A stretch of 12,101 nt of DNA. Source: an uncultured Lachnospiraceae bacterium (GTDB lineage Bacteria > Bacillota > Clostridia > Lachnospirales > Lachnospiraceae). This document shows, one piece after another, positions 1 through 5,801 of this stretch. The DNA lies in assembly GCA_934351925.1 (NCBI GenBank), contig CAKRJT010000051.1:1-12101 (forward strand), written 5' to 3'. Under the pieces are notes generated by a model. That model was not told the origin of the DNA. It worked only from the letters and a program-made list of their open reading frames with translations, and searched no databases. Position 1 is the stretch's first letter; each line of letters opens with the position of its first letter. A program made the position numbers and the translations under genes.

Positions 1-99
1 GTCAGGTTCCGCAGGGAGGGTAAGATAATTTTCTATGCCCTTGACGATGAGCATGTGAGAAACATTCTCAGCATGGGTATGGAACATGTAGAAGAATAG
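1..99 (+). CDS. C-terminal end of ArsR/SmtB-family metal-sensing repressor (partial)
   Basis: An open frame enters from the left edge and ends at TAG 97-99, giving 32 residues that finish IIFYALDDEHVRNILSMGME followed by HVEE. This matches the end of winged-helix ArsR/SmtB repressors: the beta-hairpin wing followed by helix alpha-5. Alpha-5 carries D-x-H, then H eleven residues later, then E three residues further. That is the alpha-5 metal site (D-x-H-x10-H-x2-H/E) known from CzrA and SmtB, which sense Zn(II) and related ions. In this family metal binding releases the repressor from its operator. It lies 53 bp upstream of the metal-binding protein and pump genes, so it probably controls this operon. 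The DNA-binding helices are outside the window, and the operator cannot be seen here. Confidence 0.8.
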   Translation, partial: VRFRREGKIIFYALDDEHVRNILSMGMEHVEE

Positions 100-152
100 A
101 AGATTTAACAAAGTTATAATTATTAAAAATCATATTTAAGGAGGCTTTTATT

Positions 153-371
153 ATGAAGAAGACTTACAATGTAGAGGTTGATTGCCCTAACTGTGCAGCT
201 AAGATGGAGGAGGCTGTTAAGAACACTAAGGGAGTTAAGGATGCTTCATTAAGTTTTATGACGCTCAAGCTCAAGGTTGAATTTGAGGAAGGAGCAGATG
301 TTGACGCGGTTATGAAGGAAGCTTACGCTAACTGCAGGAAGGTTGAAGATGATTGCGTGATTGAGCTTTAA
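153..371 (+). CDS. Small HMA-domain heavy-metal-binding protein
   Basis: A 72-residue soluble protein consisting of a single heavy-metal-associated (HMA, ferredoxin-like) domain. The metal-binding CPNC motif is at residues 11-14, on the first loop as expected, and two further cysteines (61 and 68) near the C terminus could add ligands. The family binds soft or borderline metal ions and hands them to P1B-type ATPases. The ATPase gene immediately downstream lacks its own N-terminal HMA domain, so this protein probably supplies that function in trans. The start is fixed by AAGGAGGC about 8 bases upstream. Which metal it carries cannot be read from sequence, but the regulator and pump both point to Zn/Cd/Pb rather than copper. 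Confidence 0.88.
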   Translation: MKKTYNVEVDCPNCAAKMEEAVKNTKGVKDASLSFMTLKLKVEFEEGADVDAVMKEAYANCRKVEDDCVIEL

Positions 372-375
372 TGTG

Positions 376-408
376 TTTGCTGTCGGCGGTTTCGCCGGCA
401 GCAAATTT
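376..408 (+). other. GC-rich intercistronic stem-loop between the HMA gene and the pump
   Basis: A 13-bp stem (376-388 with 393-405, one G-U pair) with a GTTT loop, beginning 5 bases after the HMA stop codon. Only three T residues follow, so it is a weak terminator at best. Possible roles are partial termination or a 3' stabiliser that would make the small metal-binding protein more abundant than the pump. The stem is seen in the sequence; the role is inferred. Confidence 0.6.
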
Positions 409-434
409 CACATGAGGGGAAATTGGAGGTAACC

Positions 435-2306
435 ATGAATAAGAAGCAAAAGACGATTTTATATCGTATTATTATTTCAGCCGTTTTGGTTGTGGCTGTT
501 TCAATTCTTGATGCGGTGCTTGATTTGAATGTATGGATTTCGGCGGTGCTGTATTTAATCCCATATTTTGTCATTGGATATGACATATTAAAGAAAGCGT
601 GGAAGGGAATTTTAAAAAGACAGATGTTCGATGAGAATTTCCTTATGGCCGTTGCTACAGTCGGTGCAATCGCAATCGGAGAATTTAGAGAGGGAGTTGC
701 GGTTATGCTCTTTTACCAGATTGGAGAGCTTTTCCAGAGTGTTGCAGTCGGAAAGAGCAGAAAAAACATCGCGGCGCTTATGGATATCAGACCTGACTAC
801 GCGAACATTGTTGTCGATGGACAGATTGAAAAGGTTGACCCGGACGAGGTCGAAATCGGCACAACGATTGTTGTAAATCCGGGCGAGAAGGTTCCTATCG
901 ACGGCGTGATAATCGAAGGAAATACTTCACTTAACACCAGTGCCCTCACAGGTGAGAGCGTTCCGAGAGATGCGGTATGCGGCGATGAGGTTATAAGCGG
1001 CTGTATAAATCTCACGGGAACGATCCATATCCGCACAACCAAGGAGTTCGGCGATTCGACAGTATCTAAAATACTTGACCTTGTGGAAAATTCCAGCCTC
1101 AAAAAATCAAGGTCAGAGAATTTTATCACAAAATTTGCAAAGTACTACACACCGGCAGTATGCTACAGTGCACTTGCACTTGCAATCATACCACCGATTT
1201 TTAACCTGATAATAGGCAATCCGGCGGCATGGCTGACATGGATTATAAGAGCACTTTCCTTCCTCGTTGTAAGCTGTCCATGTGCACTTGTAATATCCAT
1301 TCCGCTCAGCTTTTTCGGTGGAATCGGCTGTGCATCGACCAACGGTATCCTCGTGAAGGGCTCTAACTACCTCGAGGCTCTTGCCGACACGAAGTACATT
1401 GTGTTTGACAAGACGGGTACACTCACAAAGGGCGTGTTCGAGGTTACGGGAAGTTATCCTGAGAACGGTTTTTCTAAAGATGAACTTTTATACTATGCGG
1501 CATACGCTGAGAGCGGTTCGAGCCACCCTATAAGCATCAGCCTCAAAAAAGCCTTTGCGGGCAGGCTTGAGCTTGAGCGCGTAAATGGAATAGAGGAGGT
1601 TGCAGGTCATGGCGTTAAGGCTGTCGTTGATGGCAGAAACGTGGCGGCAGGAAACGTCAAGCTTATGAAGAAGGTCGGCGCCTCAGTGACATCTGAGCAC
1701 GATGAGGGAACAGCAGTGTATGTTTCGGTGGACGGTGTGTATGCGGGCTGCATCACCATATCAGATGTCATAAAGCCTGCCTCAAAGGAGGCAATAGCAG
1801 GTCTTAAGGCGGGCGGCATAAAGACTGTGATGCTCACAGGAGACACAGCCAAGACGGCACAGCGCGTTGGCACTGAGCTTGGTCTTGACGAGATACACAG
1901 TGAGCTGCTCCCTGCAGACAAGGTTACACAGGTTGAGAGACTGCTCGGACAGAAGGGTGCGAAAGAAAATCTTGCCTTTGTCGGTGATGGTATCAACGAT
2001 GCGCCTGTTCTCTCAAGAGCGGATATTGGCGTCGCGATGGGTGCACTCGGCTCAGACGCGGCTATTGAGGCTGCAGACGTTGTTCTCATGGACGATGACC
2101 CGGCAAAGCTTGCACTTGCAATGAGAATATCCAGAAAGACACTTAAAATCGTAAGACAGAATATCGCATTTGCGCTTGCAGTCAAGTTTGCCTGCCTTAT
2201 TCTCGTGGCGGTCGGAGCTGCCAACATGTGGGTTGCCATATTTGCCGATGTCGGTGTCATGGTGCTTGCGGTTCTCAACGCTACGCGCGCCCTCAGGATT
2301 AAATAG
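435..2306 (+). CDS. cadA: P1B-2 type Zn/Cd/Pb-translocating ATPase
   Basis: A 623-residue integral membrane ATPase that exports divalent soft metals at the cost of ATP. Visible hallmarks, numbered from ATG 435, are: TGES actuator motif 172-175; CPC transmembrane metal site 281-283; phosphorylated DKTGT with D325; SHP motif with H364-P365; TGD in LTGDTAKTA; and hinge GDGIND 517-522. Lys584 and Asp605 in the last membrane pair keep the spacing of the Zn/Cd-specific residues of ZntA, which indicates subgroup P1B-2 rather than copper. There is no N-terminal HMA or Cys/His-rich extension, so it is shorter than typical CadA (about 700 residues); the separate HMA protein upstream fits. GGAGGT sits 4-5 bases before ATG 435. 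An upstream in-frame TTG at 423 overlaps this ribosome site and is not a credible start. Zn versus Cd preference cannot be settled. Confidence 0.95.
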   Translation: MNKKQKTILYRIIISAVLVVAVSILDAVLDLNVWISAVLYLIPYFVIGYDILKKAWKGILKRQMFDENFLMAVATVGAIAIGEFREGVAVMLFYQIGELFQSVAVGKSRKNIAALMDIRPDYANIVVDGQIEKVDPDEVEIGTTIVVNPGEKVPIDGVIIEGNTSLNTSALTGESVPRDAVCGDEVISGCINLTGTIHIRTTKEFGDSTVSKILDLVENSSLKKSRSENFITKFAKYYTPAVCYSALALAIIPPIFNLIIGNPAAWLTWIIRALSFLVVSCPCALVISIPLSFFGGIGCASTNGILVKGSNYLEALADTKYIVFDKTGTLTKGVFEVTGSYPENGFSKDELLYYAAYAESGSSHPISISLKKAFAGRLELERVNGIEEVAGHGVKAVVDGRNVAAGNVKLMKKVGASVTSEHDEGTAVYVSVDGVYAGCITISDVIKPASKEAIAGLKAGGIKTVMLTGDTAKTAQRVGTELGLDEIHSELLPADKVTQVERLLGQKGAKENLAFVGDGINDAPVLSRADIGVAMGALGSDAAIEAADVVLMDDDPAKLALAMRISRKTLKIVRQNIAFALAVKFACLILVAVGAANMWVAIFADVGVMVLAVLNATRALRIK

Positions 2307-2337
2307 TGGGACACCAAATGTCCCAGGAATATTTTTT
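2307..2337 (+). terminator. Terminator of the metal-efflux operon
   Basis: The inverted repeat TGGGACA/TGTCCCA (2307-2313 and 2319-2325, 5-base loop) begins directly after the ATPase stop codon and is followed by a run of six T at 2332-2337. The stem is short and the T-run starts seven bases downstream, so termination may be incomplete. Confidence 0.6.
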
Positions 2338-2353
2338 GGAAAAAAGAGAATAC

Positions 2354-2382
2354 TTGATTTTGGCTGGTGCATATGTTATAAT
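2354..2382 (+). promoter_or_regulatory. Promoter of the antitoxin RNA
   Basis: TTGATT (2354-2359), a 17-base spacer and a perfect TATAAT (2377-2382) preceded by TG (2374-2375) form a strong extended -10 promoter. Predicted start of transcription is near 2389. No ORF with a ribosome site follows. The next element is a strong terminator about 40 bases on, so the product should be a short untranslated RNA. Confidence 0.8.
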
Positions 2383-2392
2383 GGCGGTAGCT

Positions 2393-2408
2393 AAGAAAAG
2401 ATATAAGT
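2393..2408 (+). repeat. Direct repeat a of the type I toxin-antitoxin locus
   Basis: AAGAAAAGATATAAGT, a perfect 16-bp match to 2565-2580. It lies near the predicted 5' end of the antitoxin RNA. Because the two genes converge, identical plus-strand sequence means the antitoxin RNA is complementary to the toxin mRNA at the second copy. Confidence 0.85.
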
Positions 2409-2427
2409 GTCATGCAGACACAAAAAC

Positions 2428-2460
2428 GAAAACCCATGAGGTCGCAACTCATGGGTTTTC
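2428..2460. terminator. Shared bidirectional terminator of toxin and antitoxin RNAs
   Basis: A perfect 13-bp inverted repeat (2428-2440 with 2448-2460; GAAAACCCATGAG on the left arm) with a 7-base loop. T-rich tracts lie on both sides: TTCTCTTTTT on the plus strand (2461-2470) and GTTTTTGTG on the minus strand. It can therefore end both the rightward antitoxin RNA and the leftward toxin mRNA, leaving complementary 3' stem-loops on the two RNAs. Confidence 0.88.
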
Positions 2461-2492
2461 TTCTCTTTTTATACGGTAGAGCATCCGTCAGG

Positions 2493-2588
2493 CTAATTGT
2501 CGCTATTGTCGCCGTCTAGCCATTTGCAGATATAGTAGCTGACTATGCCTGCCACAACGGAAACAAGAAAAGATATAAGTATTGTCAA
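2493..2588 (-). CDS. Candidate type I toxin peptide, Fst/Ldr-like (31 aa)
   Basis: A 31-codon minus-strand frame from TTG 2588 to TAG 2493. The peptide begins MTILISFLVSVVAGIVSYYI and ends CKWLDGDNSDN: one hydrophobic membrane helix (residues 3-20) followed by a short polar, acidic tail with a Trp at the membrane border. This is the architecture of Fst/Ldr type I toxins, which are about 30-35 residues and damage the membrane when overproduced. A purine-rich AAAAGGGGGGG lies 7 bases before the TTG. The 5' leader can fold into GTTGTC/GGCAAC just upstream of that site, which recalls the translation-repressing leader stem of fst mRNA. Promoter, leader, antisense repeat and shared terminator all agree, which is why so short a frame is called. 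No residue-level match to a named toxin is claimed. Confidence 0.72.
   Translation of the reverse strand: MTILISFLVSVVAGIVSYYICKWLDGDNSDN
2565..2580 (+). repeat. Direct repeat b, inside the toxin start region
   Basis: The second copy of AAGAAAAGATATAAGT. On the minus strand it covers toxin codons 3-8 (ATA CTT ATA TCT TTT CTT). An RNA carrying repeat a would pair across these codons, next to the start codon, and block initiation. Confidence 0.85.
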
Positions 2589-2637
2589 CGCAAATCCCCC
2601 CCTTTTCTGTTGCCAGAATGGGTGCGACAACGGTTTA

Positions 2638-2666
2638 ATTATATCAGAATATGGTGAGGGGCTCAA
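2638..2666 (-). promoter_or_regulatory. Promoter of the type I toxin mRNA
   Basis: On the minus strand: TTGAGC (2666-2661), exactly 17 bases, then TATAAT (2643-2638) with a TG extension (TGATATAAT). Transcription should start near 2631, giving a leader of about 42 nt before the toxin TTG and an mRNA of about 200 nt to the shared terminator. Confidence 0.78.
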
Positions 2667-2901
2667 TAATTATAATTTAATTTAATTTTATTCTATTATA
2701 TCTAAAAAAGTCCGTAAACTAGAGCATTTGAGTGATATGGTACGACAGGAGTACGACAGAACATGTACTGTAAATGGGTCATATTAAGTCTCTTTAAATT
2801 AAATTCATGTGGATTCAAGTAAATGTTTTGTACTGAAGGGCATTTTTCGTTGGAAGAATGTCTTTTTGTTATGTCTATTTTTAGAATTTGGAGGAAAACA
2901 C
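2667..2901. other. Intergenic stretch upstream of the DUF6075/repA operon
   Basis: No convincing gene. The first part is very AT-rich (2667-2700). TACGACAG occurs twice, 11 bp apart (2741-2748 and 2752-2759), about one helical turn, and might be a paired operator half-site. A promoter for the rightward operon must lie here or just after, but no good -35/-10 pair was found. An in-frame GTG at 2809 would extend the next gene by 31 residues but has no ribosome site. Confidence 0.4.
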
Positions 2902-3372
2902 ATGAATAGTACAGCGATAGGAGCAAGGAACAATACAGAAAGTGAAAAGAAAATAAGTTTTATAAGTGAAGCACATGAGAGCTTCTTTTATGAGAAGCTT
3001 TCACAGGTGCGTTATCAGGATGAGTATCATATTGCATTGGTATACTGCTTAGGAATAAATGCAGATACCAGACAGCACATAGACAGGATTTATGATTTTA
3101 AAAGCGGCTTGGTTAAACCGGCATGTATACATGAAGGTTGGGTGACAAGCGGAAGTGCAAGGGTGATAAGAATGGCTTTTAATCTGTATTGTGATGAAAT
3201 GCCCAGTGTTAAATACACAAGGCAGAAAATAGCGGAATGCCAGAATTATAGTGTGAGTGAGTTGTTTTGTTGTTCGTATGCGCCTTTCTTCTGGCAGGCG
3301 ATACAGCTCCGGTATCCGGAGTATGTTACATATAATAAAAAATTATATGCACTGCTGGGAGGGAGAGATTAA
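2902..3372 (+). CDS. DUF6075-like protein of mobile elements
   Basis: A 156-residue protein of unknown function that I recognise by its pattern as a DUF6075-type protein, common in conjugative and plasmid elements of Clostridia. Characteristic stretches are ISFISEAHESFFYEKL, RYQDEYHIALVYCLGI, HIDRIYDFKSGLV, CIHEGWVTSGSARVIRMAFN and the C-terminal LFCCSYAPFFWQAIQLRYPE. No enzymatic motif or membrane segment is evident; it is probably cytoplasmic. ATG 2902 is chosen because GGAGG (2890-2894) lies 7 bases upstream. It opens a run of four tightly packed genes ending in repA, so a role in replication or maintenance is possible but only inferred. The family name comes from memory of its consensus. 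Confidence 0.75.
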   Translation: MNSTAIGARNNTESEKKISFISEAHESFFYEKLSQVRYQDEYHIALVYCLGINADTRQHIDRIYDFKSGLVKPACIHEGWVTSGSARVIRMAFNLYCDEMPSVKYTRQKIAECQNYSVSELFCCSYAPFFWQAIQLRYPEYVTYNKKLYALLGGRD

Positions 3373-3374
3373 TT

Positions 3375-3596
3375 ATGTTGAAGATCAGATTAATGGGTAC
3401 ACCAGAAGATATTGCGTTTTTTCAGCGGCTTGTACAGAACATGCCGGAATTCAGCGTAATGAGTGTTTCTGATGTTTATTTTAACAGTGGTACTAACCGG
3501 TTTTTTAGATGTTATATGGACGTGGAAAAAAATAAAAACGGAGTGTTGACAGGTTCGTACTCAAAACCTGATAATGCCGGGGAGTGTGAGCAATGA
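3375..3596 (+). CDS. Small uncharacterised protein in the repA operon (possibly DUF3970-like)
   Basis: A 73-residue protein beginning MLKIRLMGTPEDIAFFQRLV. The layout (a beta-strand, a G-x-x-E/D turn, a helix, then two strands around VSDVYFNSGTNRFFRCYMDV) suggests a small alpha/beta fold like DUF3970 proteins, but the match is weak and no function is known. It starts two bases after the preceding stop, with GGGAGGGAGA upstream. Its last four bases (ATGA, 3593-3596) are the start of the next gene, so the two are probably translationally coupled. Confidence 0.65.
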   Translation: MLKIRLMGTPEDIAFFQRLVQNMPEFSVMSVSDVYFNSGTNRFFRCYMDVEKNKNGVLTGSYSKPDNAGECEQ

Positions 3597-4138
3597 AAGA
3601 ACTTGAAAAACGAGAAATAAATATAAGCTGCCGTGTTTCAAGGTCAGTGGAAGCGATTATCAACTCATACGAAGGTGACAGTATCGGTGATAAGATTTGT
3701 AATATGGCTAGAGTATCGCAACATCTAAACACGCAGGGAATATTGGAGGATAGGTTAAAACTCATGAAAGAGATTAAAAATTTGACTGAAACGATGGCAC
3801 TTATAAATAAGGCATACGATAATTTGATAGATATGAATAAGCGTTACACAGATGAACTTATCGAAAAAGACAAAAAAATTATAAAATTAAATGTAGCAGA
3901 AGCTGGTTATATCTCCGATGAAAATATAATTAAGAAAATGCTGCGTTTAAATGAGCTTACAGGAGTTGATAACAGCGTAGCGGATGTGCATAGGCTTTAT
4001 GAGAGTAAGGGCTATGCAAATGATGAAATAAGAGAGTGTGTAGAGAAACTGGCTGAGGCATTTAAAGAACAGGAAATAAAAGAGCAGGAAAACAGAGGAC
4101 ATGAAGCTATAATTGAAAACATGAATGTTGAGGGATGA
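3593..4138 (+). CDS. Coiled-coil protein with possible ribbon-helix-helix N terminus
   Basis: A 181-residue, charged, probably cytoplasmic protein without membrane segments. Residues 8-40 (beginning INISCRVSRSVEAIINSY) read as a beta-strand followed by two helices, as in ribbon-helix-helix DNA-binding proteins. Residues 50-105 are a heptad-rich coiled coil, and the C-terminal third is helical and Glu/Lys-rich. It overlaps the genes on both sides by ATGA, including the one leading into repA, so expression is probably coupled to the initiator. A role as an operon regulator or replication accessory factor is an inference; I recognise no named family. Confidence 0.7.
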   Translation: MKELEKREINISCRVSRSVEAIINSYEGDSIGDKICNMARVSQHLNTQGILEDRLKLMKEIKNLTETMALINKAYDNLIDMNKRYTDELIEKDKKIIKLNVAEAGYISDENIIKKMLRLNELTGVDNSVADVHRLYESKGYANDEIRECVEKLAEAFKEQEIKEQENRGHEAIIENMNVEG

Positions 4139-4143
4139 TGAAC

Positions 4144-5340
4144 ATGGGAGAAGGATTTGTTTTTGACTACTATTACGGAATTGAAGCGGAACAGTTTTCG
4201 TTTTACCGTGTTCCGCGTCTGTTAATTAAGGACAAGCGGTTTAAAGGGCTTAGCAGCGATGCTAAGCTCCTGTATGGACTTATGCTGGATAGAATGTCGC
4301 TATCAGTAAAAAACAGATGGTTTGATGAGGATAACAGAGCTTACATCTATTATACAGTTGAGGAAATCATGAGTGATCTAGGGTGCTCTCATGGAACCTG
4401 CACCAAGATTATGTCTGAACTTGATAATAGAAAAGGCATTGGGCTTATTGAGAAGAAAAGGCAGGGATTAGGAAGACCTGATATTATTTATGTAAAAAAT
4501 TTTGTCACAGCATGTGCTGCTGATCCTATTGAGGATGACGAAAAAAAGCCTGATAATACCGATGTTTCCACAGAAGTCCAAAATTTGGATTTCTTGAAGT
4601 CTAATAATAAAACTTCCAGAAGTCCAGAAAGTGAACTTCCAGAAGTCCAAAATTTAGACTTCTGCAATTCTAAAAATCGAACTTCCGGAAATCCAAATTC
4701 TGTACTTCAGGAGGTTCAAAATTTGGACTCTAGTTATACTAATATTAATTATACTGATATTAATAATATTAATCCATCTATCCATCTATCAGATAATACA
4801 GATAATAACAGCAATGACAGAATTTCGGAAATTAAAAATCGAATTGACATATCGGGTGAACTCAGTTCACCTCTGCATAATGACAAATTACAGGTGAACT
4901 CAGTTCACATCTGCGATAAAAATATATCTCAAGTGAGCTCTGTCCATAGTATCGATGATGTAGAAGCGTACATAGAGCAGATTAAGCAGAATATCAGATA
5001 TGATTATCATATCCAGCATGATACAGGTCAGGATAGGGAGCTGTTTGATGAACTGTATGAGCTTATTTGTGATACCGTTTGTGTCAGTAAAAAGACTATA
5101 AAAATAGGTGGAGAAAATTACCCTTATGCGCTTGTCAAGGCAAAATTCCTGAAGCTTAATGACAGCCATCTTGAGTATGTAATAACCTCAATGCAAAATG
5201 TGACTACAAAAATAAAGAATATTCGAGCTTATTTACTGACAGCGCTCTATTTTGCGCCAAACACAAAAAGCCATTTTTACAAGCAGGAGGTTCAGTATGA
5301 TATGTTTGGCGGAGGCTGGGAAGAGAGGGGAATTGTATGA
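4144..5340 (+). CDS. repA: Replication initiator protein RepA (RepA_N and DUF6017-type domains)
   Basis: The element's replication initiator, 398 residues. The N terminus (GFVFDYYYGIEAEQFSFYRV and the following LSSDAKLLYGLMLDRMSLS) is the classic RepA_N winged-helix domain, about residues 1-120, which binds origin repeats. The middle is low-complexity and repetitive (EVQNLDF three times) because it encodes DNA iterons. The C-terminal ~110 residues (with CVSKKTIKIGGENYPYALVK and IRAYLLTALYFAP) match the DUF6017 domain found at the end of Firmicutes RepA proteins. ATG 4144 is preferred: GAGGG (4130-4134) lies 9 bases upstream and homologues begin close to FDYYYG. ATG 4135 and 4138 are alternatives that overlap the previous stop and would have no usable ribosome site. 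Two parS-like palindromes are built into the coding sequence at 4854-4910. Confidence 0.93.
   Translation: MGEGFVFDYYYGIEAEQFSFYRVPRLLIKDKRFKGLSSDAKLLYGLMLDRMSLSVKNRWFDEDNRAYIYYTVEEIMSDLGCSHGTCTKIMSELDNRKGIGLIEKKRQGLGRPDIIYVKNFVTACAADPIEDDEKKPDNTDVSTEVQNLDFLKSNNKTSRSPESELPEVQNLDFCNSKNRTSGNPNSVLQEVQNLDSSYTNINYTDINNINPSIHLSDNTDNNSNDRISEIKNRIDISGELSSPLHNDKLQVNSVHICDKNISQVSSVHSIDDVEAYIEQIKQNIRYDYHIQHDTGQDRELFDELYELICDTVCVSKKTIKIGGENYPYALVKAKFLKLNDSHLEYVITSMQNVTTKIKNIRAYLLTALYFAPNTKSHFYKQEVQYDMFGGGWEERGIV
4566..4726 (+). repeat. Seven 23-bp iterons inside repA, probable replication origin
   Basis: Seven head-to-tail units begin at 4566, 4589, 4612, 4635, 4658, 4681 and 4704, in strict 23-bp register. 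The consensus begins ACTTCCAGAAGTCCAAAATT and ends TGG. Units 1, 3, 4 and 7 are closest to it; units 2 and 5 are the most decayed. The period is not a multiple of three, so only every third unit returns to the same frame, which produces the 23-residue spacing of EVQNLDF in the protein. RepA_N plasmids such as pAD1 and pSK41 are known to carry their origin within rep, so these are the likely RepA binding sites. Confidence 0.82.
4731..4800. other. AT-rich tract next to the iterons, candidate DNA-unwinding element
   Basis: About 70 bp made almost entirely of A and T in its first half, with recurring ATTAAT/TAATATTAAT motifs, then CCATCTATCCATCTATC. It lies immediately downstream of the iterons within repA and encodes an Asn/Ile/Ser-rich linker. 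Its position and composition fit an origin melting region; there is no direct proof. Confidence 0.55.
4854..4872. repeat. parS-like palindrome, site A (in repA)
   Basis: GGGTGAACTCAGTTCACCT, a 17-bp perfect palindrome core around C4863, read in repA as GELSSP. It is the leftmost member of the dispersed family with consensus AGGTGAACTNAGTTCACCT. Confidence 0.85.
4892..4910. repeat. parS-like palindrome, site B (in repA)
   Basis: AGGTGAACTCAGTTCACAT, centred on C4901, 38 bp from site A and read in a different frame as VNSVHI. The right arm has one change from consensus. Confidence 0.85.
4931..4949. repeat. Decayed parS-like palindrome, site C (in repA)
   Basis: AAGTGAGCTCTGTCCATAG, centred on C4940, 39 bp after site B. 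Several arm positions differ, but the phase and the encoded VSSVH (compare VNSVH at site B) show it is a degenerate duplicate of site B. Confidence 0.5.
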
Positions 5341-5382
5341 GAAACATTAATTTTTGGGGTAATAATTTATCGGTCTTTCATA

Positions 5383-5416
5383 TTGACATACTCCGTGTTA
5401 TAATTGTTACAGTAAC
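5383..5416 (+). promoter_or_regulatory. Candidate promoter and operator of the zeta toxin-antitoxin operon
   Basis: An extended -10 box TGTTATAAT is present (TATAAT 5399-5404). The upstream TTGACA (5383-5388) is only 10 bases away, too close to be its -35, so the promoter may rely on the TG extension. The palindrome GTTACAGTAAC (5406-5416) covers the expected transcription start and could be an operator. The leader to the antitoxin start is about 140 nt, and nothing else recognisable lies between 5424 and 5535. Confidence 0.5.
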
Positions 5417-5548
5417 GAAATGACCAAAGTATTTTATGTATATGTGTGGGAAGAAAAGTAAGGCACTATATAAATTTTAAATATTTAATAAAACCGTCTT
5501 ATGGGGAAATATGACAGAAGAATACAAATATTTTTAGGAGGTTTAGAT

Positions 5549-5797
5549 ATGACAGATTATGAGGTTGTAAAAGAGATAGAAGTACTTAGGGAGTTTGCTG
5601 CCGGGATATGTGCAGATTTAATCAGATATAAAGAAAACAATCCGGATGATAAGTTTGCTGAAGCGATTTCAGATGAGGTTTGCAAATTGTATAATGGCGT
5701 ATATAAAATTGATACATTAAAACAGGCATATATTGTAAGGGGAAAGCTTCAGATGGTAAATGAGACATTGAAAAAGCTGGTAGCATGCAGGGGATAG
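5549..5797 (+). CDS. Candidate antitoxin of the zeta toxin (82 aa, helical)
   Basis: A small all-helical protein beginning MTDYEVVKEIEVLREFAAGI, placed directly before the zeta toxin with a 4-bp gap. Its size, lack of a DNA-binding motif and gene order match epsilon antitoxins (about 90 residues, a three-helix bundle that blocks the ATP site of zeta), but I see no clear sequence match to epsilon or PezA. The start is set by AGGAGGT (5536-5542), 6 bases upstream. An in-frame ATG at 5501 would add 16 residues but lacks a ribosome site. The antitoxin role is inferred from context. Confidence 0.72.
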   Translation: MTDYEVVKEIEVLREFAAGICADLIRYKENNPDDKFAEAISDEVCKLYNGVYKIDTLKQAYIVRGKLQMVNETLKKLVACRG

Positions 5798-5801
5798 ATG
5801 T

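Larger units (their letters stand above)
2389..2467 (+). ncRNA. Candidate type I antitoxin RNA (Fst/RNAII-like)
   Basis: A transcript of about 79 nt is predicted from the extended -10 promoter to the terminator at 2428-2460. Its 5' part carries AAGAAAAGATATAAGT (2393-2408), identical on the same strand to 2565-2580, which is antisense to codons 3-8 of the minus-strand toxin. A small hairpin (TGTC/GACA, 2408-2420) follows. Its 3' part is the exact complement of the toxin mRNA terminator. Pairing at the toxin start region and at the terminator loops is how antitoxin RNAII of the pAD1 par locus silences Fst. Transcript ends are predicted, not measured. Confidence 0.72.

Noticed and set aside
1607..2452. 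281-codon minus-strand frame opposite the ATPase gene
   Set aside because: A shadow of the ATPase coding sequence: low-complexity Ser/Ala/Thr composition, no ribosome site, and it runs through both terminators.
2809..2901. Upstream GTG extension of the DUF6075-like gene
   Set aside because: No ribosome site precedes GTG 2809, whereas GGAGG is correctly spaced before ATG 2902 and the extra residues do not fit the family.
5383..5404. TTGACA with TATAAT as a standard promoter pair before the zeta operon
   Set aside because: The two boxes are only 10 bases apart, too close for sigma-A; only the extended -10 is kept as a candidate.
5337..5423. 28-codon frame overlapping the repA stop by ATGA, with AGAGGGG upstream
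   Set aside because: The coupling and ribosome site are suggestive, but the frame runs through the TTGACA/TATAAT and palindrome sequences of the next operon's promoter region, and the peptide has no recognisable feature.
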